Shown in pieces: positions 19,289-28,304 of a DNA stretch of 64,000 nucleotides. The notes beneath the pieces are model-generated. The model made no database searches. It was not told the DNA's origin and was given only the letters and a program-made list of their open reading frames with translations. The position numbers and the translations under genes were made by a program. The number at the start of each line of letters is the position of its first letter. Positions within the stretch are counted from its first letter, which is position 1. The stretch comes from Planctomycetota bacterium (GTDB lineage: Bacteria > Planctomycetota > UBA1135 > UBA2386), in assembly GCA_028281765.1 (NCBI GenBank), contig JANQJF010000076.1, positions 1-64,000 on the forward strand. The letters run 5' to 3'.

Positions 19289-20223
19289 TGCCGGTCTCGG
19301 TCGCGAGGCTGCGGCGTCGCGCGGAGATGCTGGCCCGCGCGCGCGAGTTCTTCGCCGCGCGCGGCGTGCTCGAGGTAGACACGCCATTGCTCGGCGAAGG
19401 TGTCGTCGTCGAAGCGCACATCGACCCTATCCGGTGTGCGGTCCGTGGGCTCGAAGGCGATCGCTTCCTGCTGACGTCGCCCGAGGGGCCGATGAAGCGG
19501 TTGCTCGCCGCGGGCTCAGGGCCGATCTACCAGTTCGCGCACGCGTTCCGCGACGGGGAGATCGGCAGGTGTCATCGGCCGGAGTTCACGATGCTCGAGT
19601 GGTATCGGCCGGGCTTCGAGCACCACGCGTTGATGGATGAAGTCGAGGCGTTCGTGTGTGCCGTCGTGCCGGATGTAAACGCCGGGTTCGATCGCGTGGC
19701 TTACCGCGACCTGTTCGTCGAACACGCGGGCGTCGACCCGTTCGCGACGTCGTTGCCAGAGTTGCGTTCGGCGTGTGACCGACTCGGGGTCGCGATGCCT
19801 GCAGGCTTCGACGATGGCACGATCGACGACGCGCTGGACCTACTGCTCGTCGGCCACGTCGAAACGCGGCTCGGCGTGGAGACTCCGGTGTTCGTCCACG
19901 ACTATCCGGCATCGCAAGCGGCCCTCGCTCAATTGCACGAGGATGAAGCGGGGCGCCGCGTCGCGCAGCGATTCGAGCTCTACATCCGTGGCGTCGAACT
20001 CGCGAATGGCTATCACGAGCTGATCGACGCGCAGGAACAGCGCGCGCGGTTCGAGCAGGCCAACCGTGAGCGACGCGCGATCGGCGGCCCCGAATTGCCG
20101 CTCGACGAGGCGTTGTTGGCGGCCTTGGAGTCTGGGATGCCGGCATGCGCGGGGGTCGCGCTCGGCTTTGATCGTTTGCTGATGGTCGCGAGCGGCGCCG
20201 AAGACATCCGCGACGTGTGGTAG
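19288..20223 (+). CDS. epmA: EF-P lysine aminoacylase EpmA (PoxA/GenX)
   Basis: 311 residues, a class II lysyl-tRNA-synthetase-like catalytic core without the anticodon-binding domain, as in EpmA. Class II motifs are visible: motif 2 FRDGEIGRCHRPEFTMLEWYR and motif 3 GVALGFDRLLMV, with ELANGYHEL binding the substrate. It ligates beta-lysine to Lys34 of EF-P. Together with epmB and efp it forms a complete module. Length and motif spacing separate it from true LysS. Confidence 0.95.
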   Translation: MPVSVARLRRRAEMLARAREFFAARGVLEVDTPLLGEGVVVEAHIDPIRCAVRGLEGDRFLLTSPEGPMKRLLAAGSGPIYQFAHAFRDGEIGRCHRPEFTMLEWYRPGFEHHALMDEVEAFVCAVVPDVNAGFDRVAYRDLFVEHAGVDPFATSLPELRSACDRLGVAMPAGFDDGTIDDALDLLLVGHVETRLGVETPVFVHDYPASQAALAQLHEDEAGRRVAQRFELYIRGVELANGYHELIDAQEQRARFEQANRERRAIGGPELPLDEALLAALESGMPACAGVALGFDRLLMVASGAEDIRDVW

Positions 20224-20227
20224 TCCG

Positions 20228-20395
20228 CTAGTGGGGTGCCGCTGAAGTGCGTCGCGTATGTCGGTGTTCCTGGGGTTCGCTCGCAATGCGCTGCGACGAC
20301 ATGGCTTGTCAGTGGACAAGTTGAGGAGCAGCAACGCAGCGGGCGGACCGTAGGGCCGGCGACATATGTGGCGAACATCGGCGACGCCCCACTAG
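20228..20395. repeat. palindromic AGTGGGG element, copy C (long form)
   Basis: CTAGTGGGGTGCCGC at 20228 faces GCGACGCCCCACTAG ending at 20395 (two mismatches). The minus-strand core GGTCCGC (20343-20349) is shared with copies A and B, and a small perfect hairpin CTTGTC/GACAAG lies at 20305-20320. It fills the gap between epmA and the DUF899 gene and may end epmA transcription. Confidence 0.5.
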
Positions 20396-20423
20396 GCTGG
20401 TCCGCAACCAACCGGAGCGTGAC

Positions 20424-21161
20424 ATGGCCGAATTCCGATTCCCCAACGAGACCGATGAATATCGCCGTCAACGCGAGGGGCTCCTCGAGCGAGAGGTCGA
20501 GCTGCGCGCGCAGGCCGAAGCCGTCGCGGCCGCGCGCCGCGACTTGCCGCTCGGCGGCAGACTCGGTGACGACTACCGTTTCCGTCGCGTCGAGGACGGC
20601 ACCGAGCGCGAAGTGTCGTTCGTCGATCTGTTCGGTGTGCACGACGAGCTGCTGCTCTACACGATGATGTACGGCGAGGAGTGGGACGCTCCGTGTCCGT
20701 CGTGCACCTCGATCGTCGATGCGACGAACAGTGCGTGGTATGCCGTCGACAGCACGTGCGCAATCGCGGTCGTTGCTGCGGCGAGCGCTGGCCAGCTGCG
20801 GGATTGGAGTGAGCGGCGGGGCTGGACGATTCCGCTGTTTTCCGCTGCGGGGACCAGCTATGTGCTCGACTACGCCGGTCGCGAAGAGCAGAACCCGGCC
20901 ATGGTGTCGGTCATGAACGTGTTTCGACGCACCTCGGACGGGATCTTCCACGCGTGGGGATCCGAGCTTCTGTCGCGTCCGATGGACAGCGGGCACCCGC
21001 GGCACGTCGACAGCATCTGGCCGCTCTGGAACCTGCTCGACATGACCCCGAGTGGCCGAGGCGACGCGATCGTGCCGCGGCAGGACTTCCGGCACTCGTA
21101 CTTCTCGCGGGTGGTGCTGGGCGAGGGGGACAGTGCGGGTGAGGGGTGTTGTGAGTCGTAA
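20424..21161 (+). CDS. DUF899 family thioredoxin-like protein
   Basis: 245 residues, the usual DUF899 size. The family signature MYGEEWDAPCPSCTSIVDATN shows a CPSC pair on a thioredoxin-like fold, followed by LRDWSERRGW and GTSYVLDYAG. The late NLLDMTPSGRG is also typical. It is cytosolic by sequence and probably a thiol oxidoreductase, but the family lacks a proven reaction. The last residues GEGDSAGEGCCES are low complexity. The next gene starts 39 bases later. Confidence 0.88.
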   Translation: MAEFRFPNETDEYRRQREGLLEREVELRAQAEAVAAARRDLPLGGRLGDDYRFRRVEDGTEREVSFVDLFGVHDELLLYTMMYGEEWDAPCPSCTSIVDATNSAWYAVDSTCAIAVVAAASAGQLRDWSERRGWTIPLFSAAGTSYVLDYAGREEQNPAMVSVMNVFRRTSDGIFHAWGSELLSRPMDSGHPRHVDSIWPLWNLLDMTPSGRGDAIVPRQDFRHSYFSRVVLGEGDSAGEGCCES

Positions 21162-21200
21162 GTCCTAGCCGGGGCAGTGCGCCCAGGTACGATCGGCGAG

Positions 21201-22589
21201 ATGCCGTTCTTGCTCCCCGCGATCGCGTGCGTTGCCGTGTGCGCCCAGGACCCGTCGCCGCCGCGCGTGCACTCCGTGTGCGACATCTCGCAAGAGTTCA
21301 CGTTCTACATGGACGGCCGCTTCCACAAGCAGTACCTGCAGGAGGTCGGTCGCGACGCGCGCAACTGGGGGAGCCTCGAGTTGCTCGACCTGTCGAACGT
21401 CAACCTGCTCGTGTTGTCCGCGGGTGACCGACGCCTTCCGTATGCGAGCAAGGCGATTGCGCACATCGGGCGTTTCGCGCACGGTGGTGGTACCGTTCTC
21501 GTCATGGCCGACGGCGCCGCAGTCATGCCGCCCGTCGCGACGCTGCTCCGTGGCTTCGGGGCGAAGCTCACCGTGGCTGCGGCGGAGAAGCCGCTGCGCG
21601 CGGCCGAGCGGCTCGGCGACGCCGAGATCACCTATCGTGGTGGCACGGTGCTCGATCTCGATGCGCGTTGGAAGGTGCTGATTCGCGACGCGAAGGACCG
21701 GCCTCTGCTCGGGTATCGCGCGCTCCAGCAGGGCTGGATCGTCGCCGGATCGCGCGGCTTGTTCGGGCAGAGCCCGGATGCGAGCGACCCGATCAACGCA
21801 TCGTGGCTGACGCCGTTCCTCGTCGACTGCGCGACGACCAAGGAGATCGATCCGAAGCTGCCGCATCGCTCGACCTGGGTCGAGGGCGAGAAGCAGCTCG
21901 GGCCCCTGACGCTCGAGTTCCACGCCGGCACCGAACGCTTCGCCGATCGCATCGCGAGGGAGTACGCGAAGGTGCGGCCACACCTCGTCGCGATCACGGC
22001 CGTCGAGCCGTCGCCGGGCATGCTCAAGAAGCTCCTGATCCTGCCGACCGGCGGCGGCGGCTTCAGCAGCGGTGCCCGCATCGCGATCGGTGCGTGGTGG
22101 GGCGGCTATCCGAAGGCGCGGTATCCGATGGTCGAGCTGATTGCGCACGAGGCCGGACACTCTTGGGTCTTGCCGCACCCCGAACCACTGTGGAACGAGC
22201 CCATCGCGACCTACCTCGGGATCCAGGTCGGCAAGCGGCTCGGCATGTCGAAGGCGCAGGTGACACTCGATCGGCAGATTCGGTTGGGGCGGCGCCACGA
22301 CCCGAAGTTCACGAAGGTCGACCCGCTGGCCGAGGGAGCGCCGCGGGACCTGATCTGGGGCAAGTCCTACTTCGTGTTCGAGGAACTCGAGCGGATGCAT
22401 GGACCGGGTGCGATGGCGAAGTACTTCCGCGAAAAGCGCGCGGCCCTGAAGCCGAATCGGAAGTCGTTCACGATGGATGACTGCGTCGCGGTGTGGAGCC
22501 GCGCCGTCGGAGAGGACCTGTTCCCGTGGTTCGGGTCCCTGGCGTTCCGCGTGGACGCGTCGCGGACGGATCTGTCGCTGGAGAAATGA
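21201..22589 (+). CDS. exported putative zinc metallopeptidase (HEAGH motif)
   Basis: 462 residues from ATG 21201, chosen because it gives a signal peptide ending VCAQDP (about residue 16); an upstream GTG extension lacks one. Residues about 20-200 look like a Rossmann-type domain with GGGTVLVMADGAA. The C-terminal half has the zinc motif ELIAHEAGHSW (His316, Glu317, His320) and a candidate third ligand Glu333 in WNEPIATYLG, then KSYFVFEELERMHG as in gluzincin-type peptidases such as M60 or M61. It may act on a cell-surface or extracellular protein; the substrate is unknown. It precedes the sulfatase on the same strand. Confidence 0.75.
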   Translation: MPFLLPAIACVAVCAQDPSPPRVHSVCDISQEFTFYMDGRFHKQYLQEVGRDARNWGSLELLDLSNVNLLVLSAGDRRLPYASKAIAHIGRFAHGGGTVLVMADGAAVMPPVATLLRGFGAKLTVAAAEKPLRAAERLGDAEITYRGGTVLDLDARWKVLIRDAKDRPLLGYRALQQGWIVAGSRGLFGQSPDASDPINASWLTPFLVDCATTKEIDPKLPHRSTWVEGEKQLGPLTLEFHAGTERFADRIAREYAKVRPHLVAITAVEPSPGMLKKLLILPTGGGGFSSGARIAIGAWWGGYPKARYPMVELIAHEAGHSWVLPHPEPLWNEPIATYLGIQVGKRLGMSKAQVTLDRQIRLGRRHDPKFTKVDPLAEGAPRDLIWGKSYFVFEELERMHGPGAMAKYFREKRAALKPNRKSFTMDDCVAVWSRAVGEDLFPWFGSLAFRVDASRTDLSLEK

Positions 22590-22646
22590 ACGGAGCGGCC
22601 GGGGCGGTTCGCGCTCCGGAAAGCCGCCCGGGCTACGCTTGCGGCC

Positions 22647-24083
22647 ATGCACCGCCTCCTCCCGCTGCTCGCGCTCCTGCTCGCCGCGACGAGCCATGCC
22701 CAGGAAGCTCGCAACGTCGTCCTGATCCTCGCCGACGACCTCGGCTACATGGACGTCGGTGCGAACAACCCGAAGTGCTTCTACGACACGCCGAACCTCG
22801 ACCGACTCGCGCACCGGTCGACGCGGTTCACGAACGGCTACGCCGCGAACCCGGTCTGTAGCCCGACGCGCTACAGTCTGATGACCGGTAAATACCCGAC
22901 GCGCGCCGGTGCGACGAACTACTTCTCCGGCCGCCGCGTCGAGCGGTTCCAGGGCGCGCTGTTGCACAACCGCATGGATCTCTCCGAGGAGACGATTGCC
23001 GAGGCGCTCAAGACGAAGGGCTACGCGACGTTCTTCGCCGGCAAGTGGCACCTCGGGCCGACCGAGAAGTTCTGGCCGGAGAACCAGGGCTTCGACGTCA
23101 ACAAGGGCGGCTGGAAACGCGGCGGTCCCTACGGCGGCAAAAAGTACTTCTCGCCCTACGGCAATCCGCGTCTCGAAGACGGTCCGGATGGTGAGCACCT
23201 GCCCGATCGCCTCGCGACCGAGACCGCGAAGTTCATCGAGGAGCACAAGGACGAGAGGTTCTTCACGTATCTCGCGTTCTACTCCGTGCACACGCCGCTG
23301 ATGGCGCCGAAGGACTTGGTGCAGAAGTACGCGAAGCGTGCACTCGACGTCGAAGGTGAGGAGTTTGGCGAAGAAGAGCAGAACTTCCTCCGCGACAAGC
23401 CGCGCCGCGTCCGGCAGGTGCAGAAGCACGCGGTCTACGCCGGCATGGTCGAAGCGATGGACCGCGCGGTCGGCAAGGTCATCGACAAGCTCGACGAGCT
23501 CGGCCTGATGGACGACACGATGGTGATCTTCACGTCCGACAACGGGGGCCTGTCGACGTCCGAAGGGATGCCGACGAGCAACCTGCCGCTGCGCGGCGGC
23601 AAGGGCTGGGTCTACGAGGGCGGGATCCGCGAGCCGTTCTTCTGCTACGTGCCGGGGACGACTGCGGGTACGTGCGCGCATCCGGTCATGAGCATCGACG
23701 TGTTCCCGACCGTGCTGGATTGGTGTGGGGTCGAACAGCGCGAAGTCGACGGTGTCAGCATGCTGCCGCTCGCGCGCGACGAGGGCGCCGACGACCGGCT
23801 GTTGTTCTGGCACTACCCGCACTACGGAAACCAGGGCGGCTTCCCGAGCGGAGCGGTGCGCGACGGCAAGTGGAAGCTCATCGAGCGCTACGAGGACGGG
23901 AGGGTGCACCTCTACGACCTGGAGGCGGACATCGGCGAGAAGAACGACGTCGCGGCCGAGCATCCGAAGCGTGTGAAGGAGATGCGCGCGGCGCTGCACG
24001 GGTGGTATCGCGAGGTGGGGGCGAAGTTCCTGCGGCCGCGGAAGGAAGAGGGGGCCGCGGTGCCGTGGGCGCCGGGGGAGTGA
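22647..24083 (+). CDS. exported type I sulfatase
   Basis: 478 residues with a signal peptide ending TSHAQE. The active-site motif CSPTR is at Cys71-Arg75; the Cys is oxidised to formylglycine in this family. The metal ligands LADDLGYMD (about 28-36) and FTSDNGG are in place, and the His/Lys of GKWHLG is intact. The typical C-terminal YDLEADIGEKNDVA follows. It hydrolyses a sulfate ester in the periplasm; such enzymes in planctomycetes often act on algal polysaccharides. The C-terminus is slightly short. A SUMF1 protein lies at 49905, but it lacks the Cys pair needed to mature sulfatases, so a separate maturase must exist. Confidence 0.95.
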   Translation: MHRLLPLLALLLAATSHAQEARNVVLILADDLGYMDVGANNPKCFYDTPNLDRLAHRSTRFTNGYAANPVCSPTRYSLMTGKYPTRAGATNYFSGRRVERFQGALLHNRMDLSEETIAEALKTKGYATFFAGKWHLGPTEKFWPENQGFDVNKGGWKRGGPYGGKKYFSPYGNPRLEDGPDGEHLPDRLATETAKFIEEHKDERFFTYLAFYSVHTPLMAPKDLVQKYAKRALDVEGEEFGEEEQNFLRDKPRRVRQVQKHAVYAGMVEAMDRAVGKVIDKLDELGLMDDTMVIFTSDNGGLSTSEGMPTSNLPLRGGKGWVYEGGIREPFFCYVPGTTAGTCAHPVMSIDVFPTVLDWCGVEQREVDGVSMLPLARDEGADDRLLFWHYPHYGNQGGFPSGAVRDGKWKLIERYEDGRVHLYDLEADIGEKNDVAAEHPKRVKEMRAALHGWYREVGAKFLRPRKEEGAAVPWAPGE

Positions 24084-24141
24084 CCTAGTGCCCCGCGTCC
24101 AAAGTCCGCATCATGAGTAACCGGCCATTCGACCCGCTCAG

Positions 24142-24243
24142 CTCCTCGAACCGCACACCGCCCTGCGCGCCGCCAAGCGCGCCGCCCGCGAGCGCGGAGC
24201 CCCCTTCCGCGACTGGGCCGGATGGGTTCTGACCGGCCGCTGA
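24142..24243 (+). pseudogene. possible remnant of a CHAT-protein C-terminus
   Basis: Between the sulfatase and the H-NOX gene one frame reads LRAAKRAARERGAPF then RDWAGWVLTGR and a stop at about 24241-24243. The pattern (helix, W-x-x-W-x-L-x-G-R end) resembles the final helix and strand of planctomycete CHAT domains. There is no open frame long enough for a gene. The resemblance is judged by eye and is weak. It may instead be unrelated spacer DNA. Confidence 0.3.
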
Positions 24244-24330
24244 GGCATCGCTCCGGGCAATCTTCCGCGATTCGCGTCGCGCGTGGCCTCTACCTCAATC
24301 ACGTGTGCCCATCCTGCCGATGACATCGGC

Positions 24331-24870
24331 ATGTACGGACTCGTGAACCGCGCGATCGAAGGCCTCGTCCTCGAGAAGTTCGGAGAGGAGACGTGGCGCA
24401 AGATCTGCGCGCGTGCCGAGCTCCAGGATCCGTCGTGGGTCGCCATGCAGGCGTACGACGATGCGATCACCTACGCGCTCGTCGGCGCGGCGTCGGCCGA
24501 ACTCGGCATGGACTCGGCTGCCGTCCTCGAAGCATTCGGCGAATACTGGACCTCGTACACGATCGAAGAAGGTTATGGCGATCTGATGTCGATGATGGGG
24601 GGCTCGCTCGACGAGTTCCTCGACAACCTCGACTCGATGCACGCGCGCATCGGGGGGACGATGCCCGAGCTCGTGCCGCCGGGCTTCGAACGGGAGCCGC
24701 AGGAGGACGGCTCCAGCATCCTGCACTACCGTTCGGAGCGAGAGGGTCTCGCGCCGATGGTCATCGGTCTGATCAAGGGGCTTGCGCGTCGCTTCGACGT
24801 GGCGATCGAGATCGAGCAGCTCGAGTCGACATCGGCCGGGCACGATTGCTTCCGCATCTCCGCGAGCTGA
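24331..24870 (+). CDS. H-NOX heme nitric oxide/oxygen-binding sensor
   Basis: 179 residues from ATG 24331, which gives the conserved start MYGLVNRAIEGLVLEKFG; a longer frame upstream is not conserved. The proximal heme ligand is His104 (SMHARIGG) and the heme-propionate motif Y-x-S-x-R is Tyr133-Ser135-Arg137, each two residues after its standard position. The distal pocket shows no obvious Tyr at the O2-binding position, so NO rather than O2 binding is more likely. It is soluble. The hybrid kinase starts five bases after its stop and carries an HNOBA domain, the partner found with H-NOX. Confidence 0.93.
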   Translation: MYGLVNRAIEGLVLEKFGEETWRKICARAELQDPSWVAMQAYDDAITYALVGAASAELGMDSAAVLEAFGEYWTSYTIEEGYGDLMSMMGGSLDEFLDNLDSMHARIGGTMPELVPPGFEREPQEDGSSILHYRSEREGLAPMVIGLIKGLARRFDVAIEIEQLESTSAGHDCFRISAS

Positions 24871-24875
24871 GCTCG

Positions 24876-26486
24876 ATGTCCGACGCGCCCTTCGAGATCC
24901 AACGCGACGACTTCGCGACGGTGATCCCGTTCGGGTTCGTGTTGGATACCGATGGAGCCTTCGACATCGTCGGAGACACGCTGGCGCGCCGCCTCGGTGC
25001 GAAACCCGGTCAGCCGGTCGACGAGGTGTTCGAGATCGTCCGGCCGGTGCGATGCGCGTCGGCGCGAGACTTGCCGGTTGCTCCCAAGGCCACGACCGTG
25101 CTGCGAGTTCGCGACAGCGGCCTGGAGCTCAGGGGCTGCACGGTCGCCGTCGGGTGGGCGGGCGACCGCGTTGCGTTCATCGGCTCGACGACGGTGCAGG
25201 ACATCCAGGAGTTCCGCGCGCTGGACCTCCAGGTCGGCGACTTCTCTCCGGGGGACGCGGTGCCGGACCTGTTGATCAGCATGCAGGCGATGCGCTCGGC
25301 TCTCGACGACGCGCGCCGCATGGGATCGGAGCTCGAGGGCGCGTTGGAGCAGGCCCACGCCGCGACTGCAGCGAAGGCCCGTTTCCTGGCGGTCATGAGT
25401 CACGAGATCCGGACTCCGCTGAACGGGTTCGGTTCGATGATCGACCTGTTGCGAGAAGGCGGACTGACGAGCGAGCAGGCCAACTGTCTCGACACGATGG
25501 ATTCGTGTGCGCAGTCGCTCCTCGTGCTCGTCAACGACATCCTGGAGTTCTCGAAGCTGGAGGCCGGCAAGGTCGAGCTGCGTCCGGATCCGCAGCGACT
25601 CCACGACTCGGTAAAGCGCAGTGTCCGTCACTTCGATGCGGCGGCTTCGGAGAAGGGGGTCGCGCTGCACGTGGAGTCGGATCTCGACCCGTCCGTCTAC
25701 TGCACGATCGACGCGCACCGGATGCGTCAGGTGATCTCCAATCTCGTCGGCAACGCGCTGAAGTTCACCGATCAAGGCTCGGTCACCGTTCGGCTCAGCA
25801 CGCTCGGCGAAGACACGCACGCGGTCGACGTCCTCGATACCGGCGTGGGCATTCCCGAGAACGAGCGGGACTGCTTGTTCGAACCGTTCGTGCAAGCGGA
25901 CATGTCGGACGCGCGCAAGTTCAATGGGACCGGTCTCGGCCTGACGATTTCGCGCCAGCTCGCGCAGGCGCTCGGTGGTGACGTCGAGCTGCTGCACAGC
26001 AGCGCCGGCGGGACGGGTTTTCGCTTCACGTTTTGCGCGCCGCGCTGCGAAGCGCCGTCCCTGGACGAGACGACGATTCGATCGACGGCCGCCGTGACGT
26101 TCGAGAACTGCCGCGTTCTCGTCGCGGAGGACGAGCCGACGAATCAGATGATCGCGAAGAAGCTCCTGAACCGGCTCGCGGTCGATCCTGTCGTCGTGGC
26201 CGATGGACAGGCCGCCGTCGACGCAGCCGCGTCGCAGCACTTCGATCTCGTCCTCATGGACCTGATGATGCCCAACATGGGCGGCATGGATGCGACCCGC
26301 GCGATTCGCGCCGGTGGCGGCCCCTGCCAGGACGTGCCGATCCTCGCGTTCAGCGCGGCTGTGTCGAAGGAGAGCCGCGACGCCGCGCTCGAGGCCGGCA
26401 TGACCGACTTCATCGAAAAGCCGGCGCGGCTGAAGTCGCTGCGGGCGGTGCTCGAGGAGTATCTCGCGGGGGCGCGGGCGGACTGA
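24876..26486 (+). CDS. hybrid histidine kinase with HNOBA domain
   Basis: 536 residues. An HNOBA (heme-NO-binding-associated, PAS-like) domain fills about 1-130 (PFEIQRDDFATVIPFGFVLD). A coiled coil leads to the dimerisation domain with phosphoacceptor His176 (SHEIRTPLNG). The HATPase has NLVGNALKF, DTGVGIP and GTGLGLT. A receiver domain (about 412-530) has the acidic EDE cluster and phospho-acceptor Asp462 (LMDLMMPN). No membrane segment is present, so sensing is cytosolic through H-NOX. The phosphoryl group likely passes to a histidine phosphotransferase elsewhere; none is seen here. Such H-NOX kinases often control biofilm or motility. The neighbours do not name its target. Confidence 0.93.
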   Translation: MSDAPFEIQRDDFATVIPFGFVLDTDGAFDIVGDTLARRLGAKPGQPVDEVFEIVRPVRCASARDLPVAPKATTVLRVRDSGLELRGCTVAVGWAGDRVAFIGSTTVQDIQEFRALDLQVGDFSPGDAVPDLLISMQAMRSALDDARRMGSELEGALEQAHAATAAKARFLAVMSHEIRTPLNGFGSMIDLLREGGLTSEQANCLDTMDSCAQSLLVLVNDILEFSKLEAGKVELRPDPQRLHDSVKRSVRHFDAAASEKGVALHVESDLDPSVYCTIDAHRMRQVISNLVGNALKFTDQGSVTVRLSTLGEDTHAVDVLDTGVGIPENERDCLFEPFVQADMSDARKFNGTGLGLTISRQLAQALGGDVELLHSSAGGTGFRFTFCAPRCEAPSLDETTIRSTAAVTFENCRVLVAEDEPTNQMIAKKLLNRLAVDPVVVADGQAAVDAAASQHFDLVLMDLMMPNMGGMDATRAIRAGGGPCQDVPILAFSAAVSKESRDAALEAGMTDFIEKPARLKSLRAVLEEYLAGARAD

Positions 26487-26491
26487 GGGTC

Positions 26492-26575
26492 GGCAGTGGG
26501 GCGTGTGGGTCGACTCTGGTCGCGGCGCTCGCTGGTCCGCGCGTTGCCGCCGCCTTCCCGAAGACTTTGACTGCC
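26492..26575. repeat. palindromic AGTGGGG element, copy B (decayed)
   Basis: GGCAGTGGGGC starts six bases after the kinase stop. The core GCGCTCGCTGGTCCGCGCG and a CTTCC-AAGAC part match copy A, but the right end is reduced to ACTGCC. It may act as a weak terminator. Confidence 0.45.
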
Positions 26576-26662
26576 TTCCACGCTCCCGCTCCCACATTTT
26601 CCGAGAATCCGCGGCACATCGGAGCCCGCCCTGACGCGATGGTCGTCAACCAAAGCGACACC

Positions 26663-28303
26663 ATGACCAAGAACCGCATCCTCCTGTTCTCGACCCTCGT
26701 GCTGACCGGCTTCGTCGGCTGCGCATTCGTTCCGACGTCCGAGCACTGGGGCCACTACGGCCGCCGCGTGACGACGTCGGTCCCCGAGGCCCAGAGCCAC
26801 TTCGATCGCGGGCTGTTGCTCGCGCTCGGCTTCAACCACGACGAGGCGGCCCGTGAGTTCGGCAAGGCATCGGAGCTCGACCCGGACTGCGCGATGGCGC
26901 ACTGGGGCGTCGCGTACAGCGTGGCCCCGAACATCAACCTGCCGCTGACGGACGAGGAGGTTGCGCAACGGGGACACGAAGCCGCCCAGCGCGCGCTCGC
27001 GGCGCTGGACGACGAAACGGACGTGGAGAAGGCGCTCGTCGAGGCGATGGCGAAGCGCTTCGCGTCGCCGCCGCCGGACGATCGGAGGCCGCTCGACGTC
27101 GCCTACGCCGACGCGATGCGCGACGCGTACGAGCGTTTCCCCGCGGACGCGGACGTCGCCGTGCTGTTCGCAGACGCGATGCTCAACCTGCGCCCTTGGG
27201 ATCAGTGGCAGAGCGATGGCTCCCCGCAACCCGGCACCGAGGAGTTGCTCGCAGCACTCGAACGTGCCCTTGCGCTCAAACCGAGACATCCCGGCGCGTG
27301 CCACCTCTACATCCACTCGGTCGAAGCTTCGAAGAACCCGGAGCGTGGACTCGTCGCTGCGGACACGCTGCGCGCGCTGAACCTGACGGCGGTCGGACAC
27401 CTCGTGCACATGCCGTCGCACATCTACATCCGGACCGGTCGCTACGCGGAGTCCGCCGAGGCCAACCGGCTCGCGGTCGAAGCCGACCGCGCCTATTTCG
27501 AGAAGGCCGGCCCGCAGGGGATCTACGAGCTCTACAAAGCGCACAATCACCACTTCCAGATGTACTCGGCGATGTTCCTCGGCGACAAGGAGACGACGCT
27601 GCGTGCCGCCCGCGAAGGTGCGGCGGAGATCTCGGACTCGGTCAAGCAGGCGATGGCGCCGTTCGCGGACTGCTACATGCCGATGGCGCTGCACGGCATG
27701 ATCCGATTCGGCATGTGGGAGGAGATCCTCGCGGAGCCCGGGTTCGAGTCGAAGTTCCCGATCGCGGTCGCGACCTATCACTACGCGCGTGGCGTGGCGC
27801 TCGCGAACCTGGATCGGCACGACGAGGCGAAGCGCGAGGCCGAGCAGTTCGAGTCGGCCGCCGCGGCGATTCCCGACGACGCGATGGTCGTGGGCACGCC
27901 CGCGAAGCCGGTCATGGACGTCGCGCGCCTGATGCTGCGAGGCGAGATGCTCTTCCGTCGCGGGGAGGAAGCAGCCGGACTGGACGCGCTGCGCGCCGCG
28001 ATCGCCAAGGAAGACGCGCTCCCCTACGACGAACCGCGCGGCTGGATGCAGCCGGTGCGCCACGCACTCGGCGCGCTCCTCCTGCAGCGCGGCGAGTTCG
28101 CCGCCGCCGAACGCGCCTACCGCGACGATCTCGCGATCAACCCCAACAACGGCTGGTCGCTCCACGGCCTCGCGGAGTGCCTTCGCGGGCAGGGCAACCT
28201 CGACGCCGCGGATCGCGTCGCGGTCGAGTTCGAGGCCGCGTGGCGCCACGCGGACGTGCAGATCGCGGGGTCGTGCTACTGCCGGCGGCACCGGGGATCG
28301 TGA
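26663..28303 (+). CDS. TPR-rich lipoprotein
   Basis: 546 residues from ATG 26663; an ATG at 26639 in frame adds eight residues but dilutes the signal peptide. The signal ends in LTGFVGC with the lipidation Cys at 20. Tetratricopeptide-like helix pairs run through the body: HFDRGLLLALGFNHDEAAREF and later LLLQRGEFAAAERAYRDDL. The stretch HMPSHIYIRTGRYAE is typical of a family of about 550-residue TPR proteins found in many environmental bacteria. No catalytic domain is visible. It probably scaffolds other envelope proteins. Convergent with the deacetylase, about 65 bases apart. Confidence 0.82.
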   Translation: MTKNRILLFSTLVLTGFVGCAFVPTSEHWGHYGRRVTTSVPEAQSHFDRGLLLALGFNHDEAAREFGKASELDPDCAMAHWGVAYSVAPNINLPLTDEEVAQRGHEAAQRALAALDDETDVEKALVEAMAKRFASPPPDDRRPLDVAYADAMRDAYERFPADADVAVLFADAMLNLRPWDQWQSDGSPQPGTEELLAALERALALKPRHPGACHLYIHSVEASKNPERGLVAADTLRALNLTAVGHLVHMPSHIYIRTGRYAESAEANRLAVEADRAYFEKAGPQGIYELYKAHNHHFQMYSAMFLGDKETTLRAAREGAAEISDSVKQAMAPFADCYMPMALHGMIRFGMWEEILAEPGFESKFPIAVATYHYARGVALANLDRHDEAKREAEQFESAAAAIPDDAMVVGTPAKPVMDVARLMLRGEMLFRRGEEAAGLDALRAAIAKEDALPYDEPRGWMQPVRHALGALLLQRGEFAAAERAYRDDLAINPNNGWSLHGLAECLRGQGNLDAADRVAVEFEAAWRHADVQIAGSCYCRRHRGS

Positions 28304-28304
28304 A

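Noticed and set aside
22602-22629. GGGCGG/CCGCCC hairpin between the metalloprotease and sulfatase genes
   Set aside because: Six base pairs with a 16-base loop are expected by chance at this GC content.
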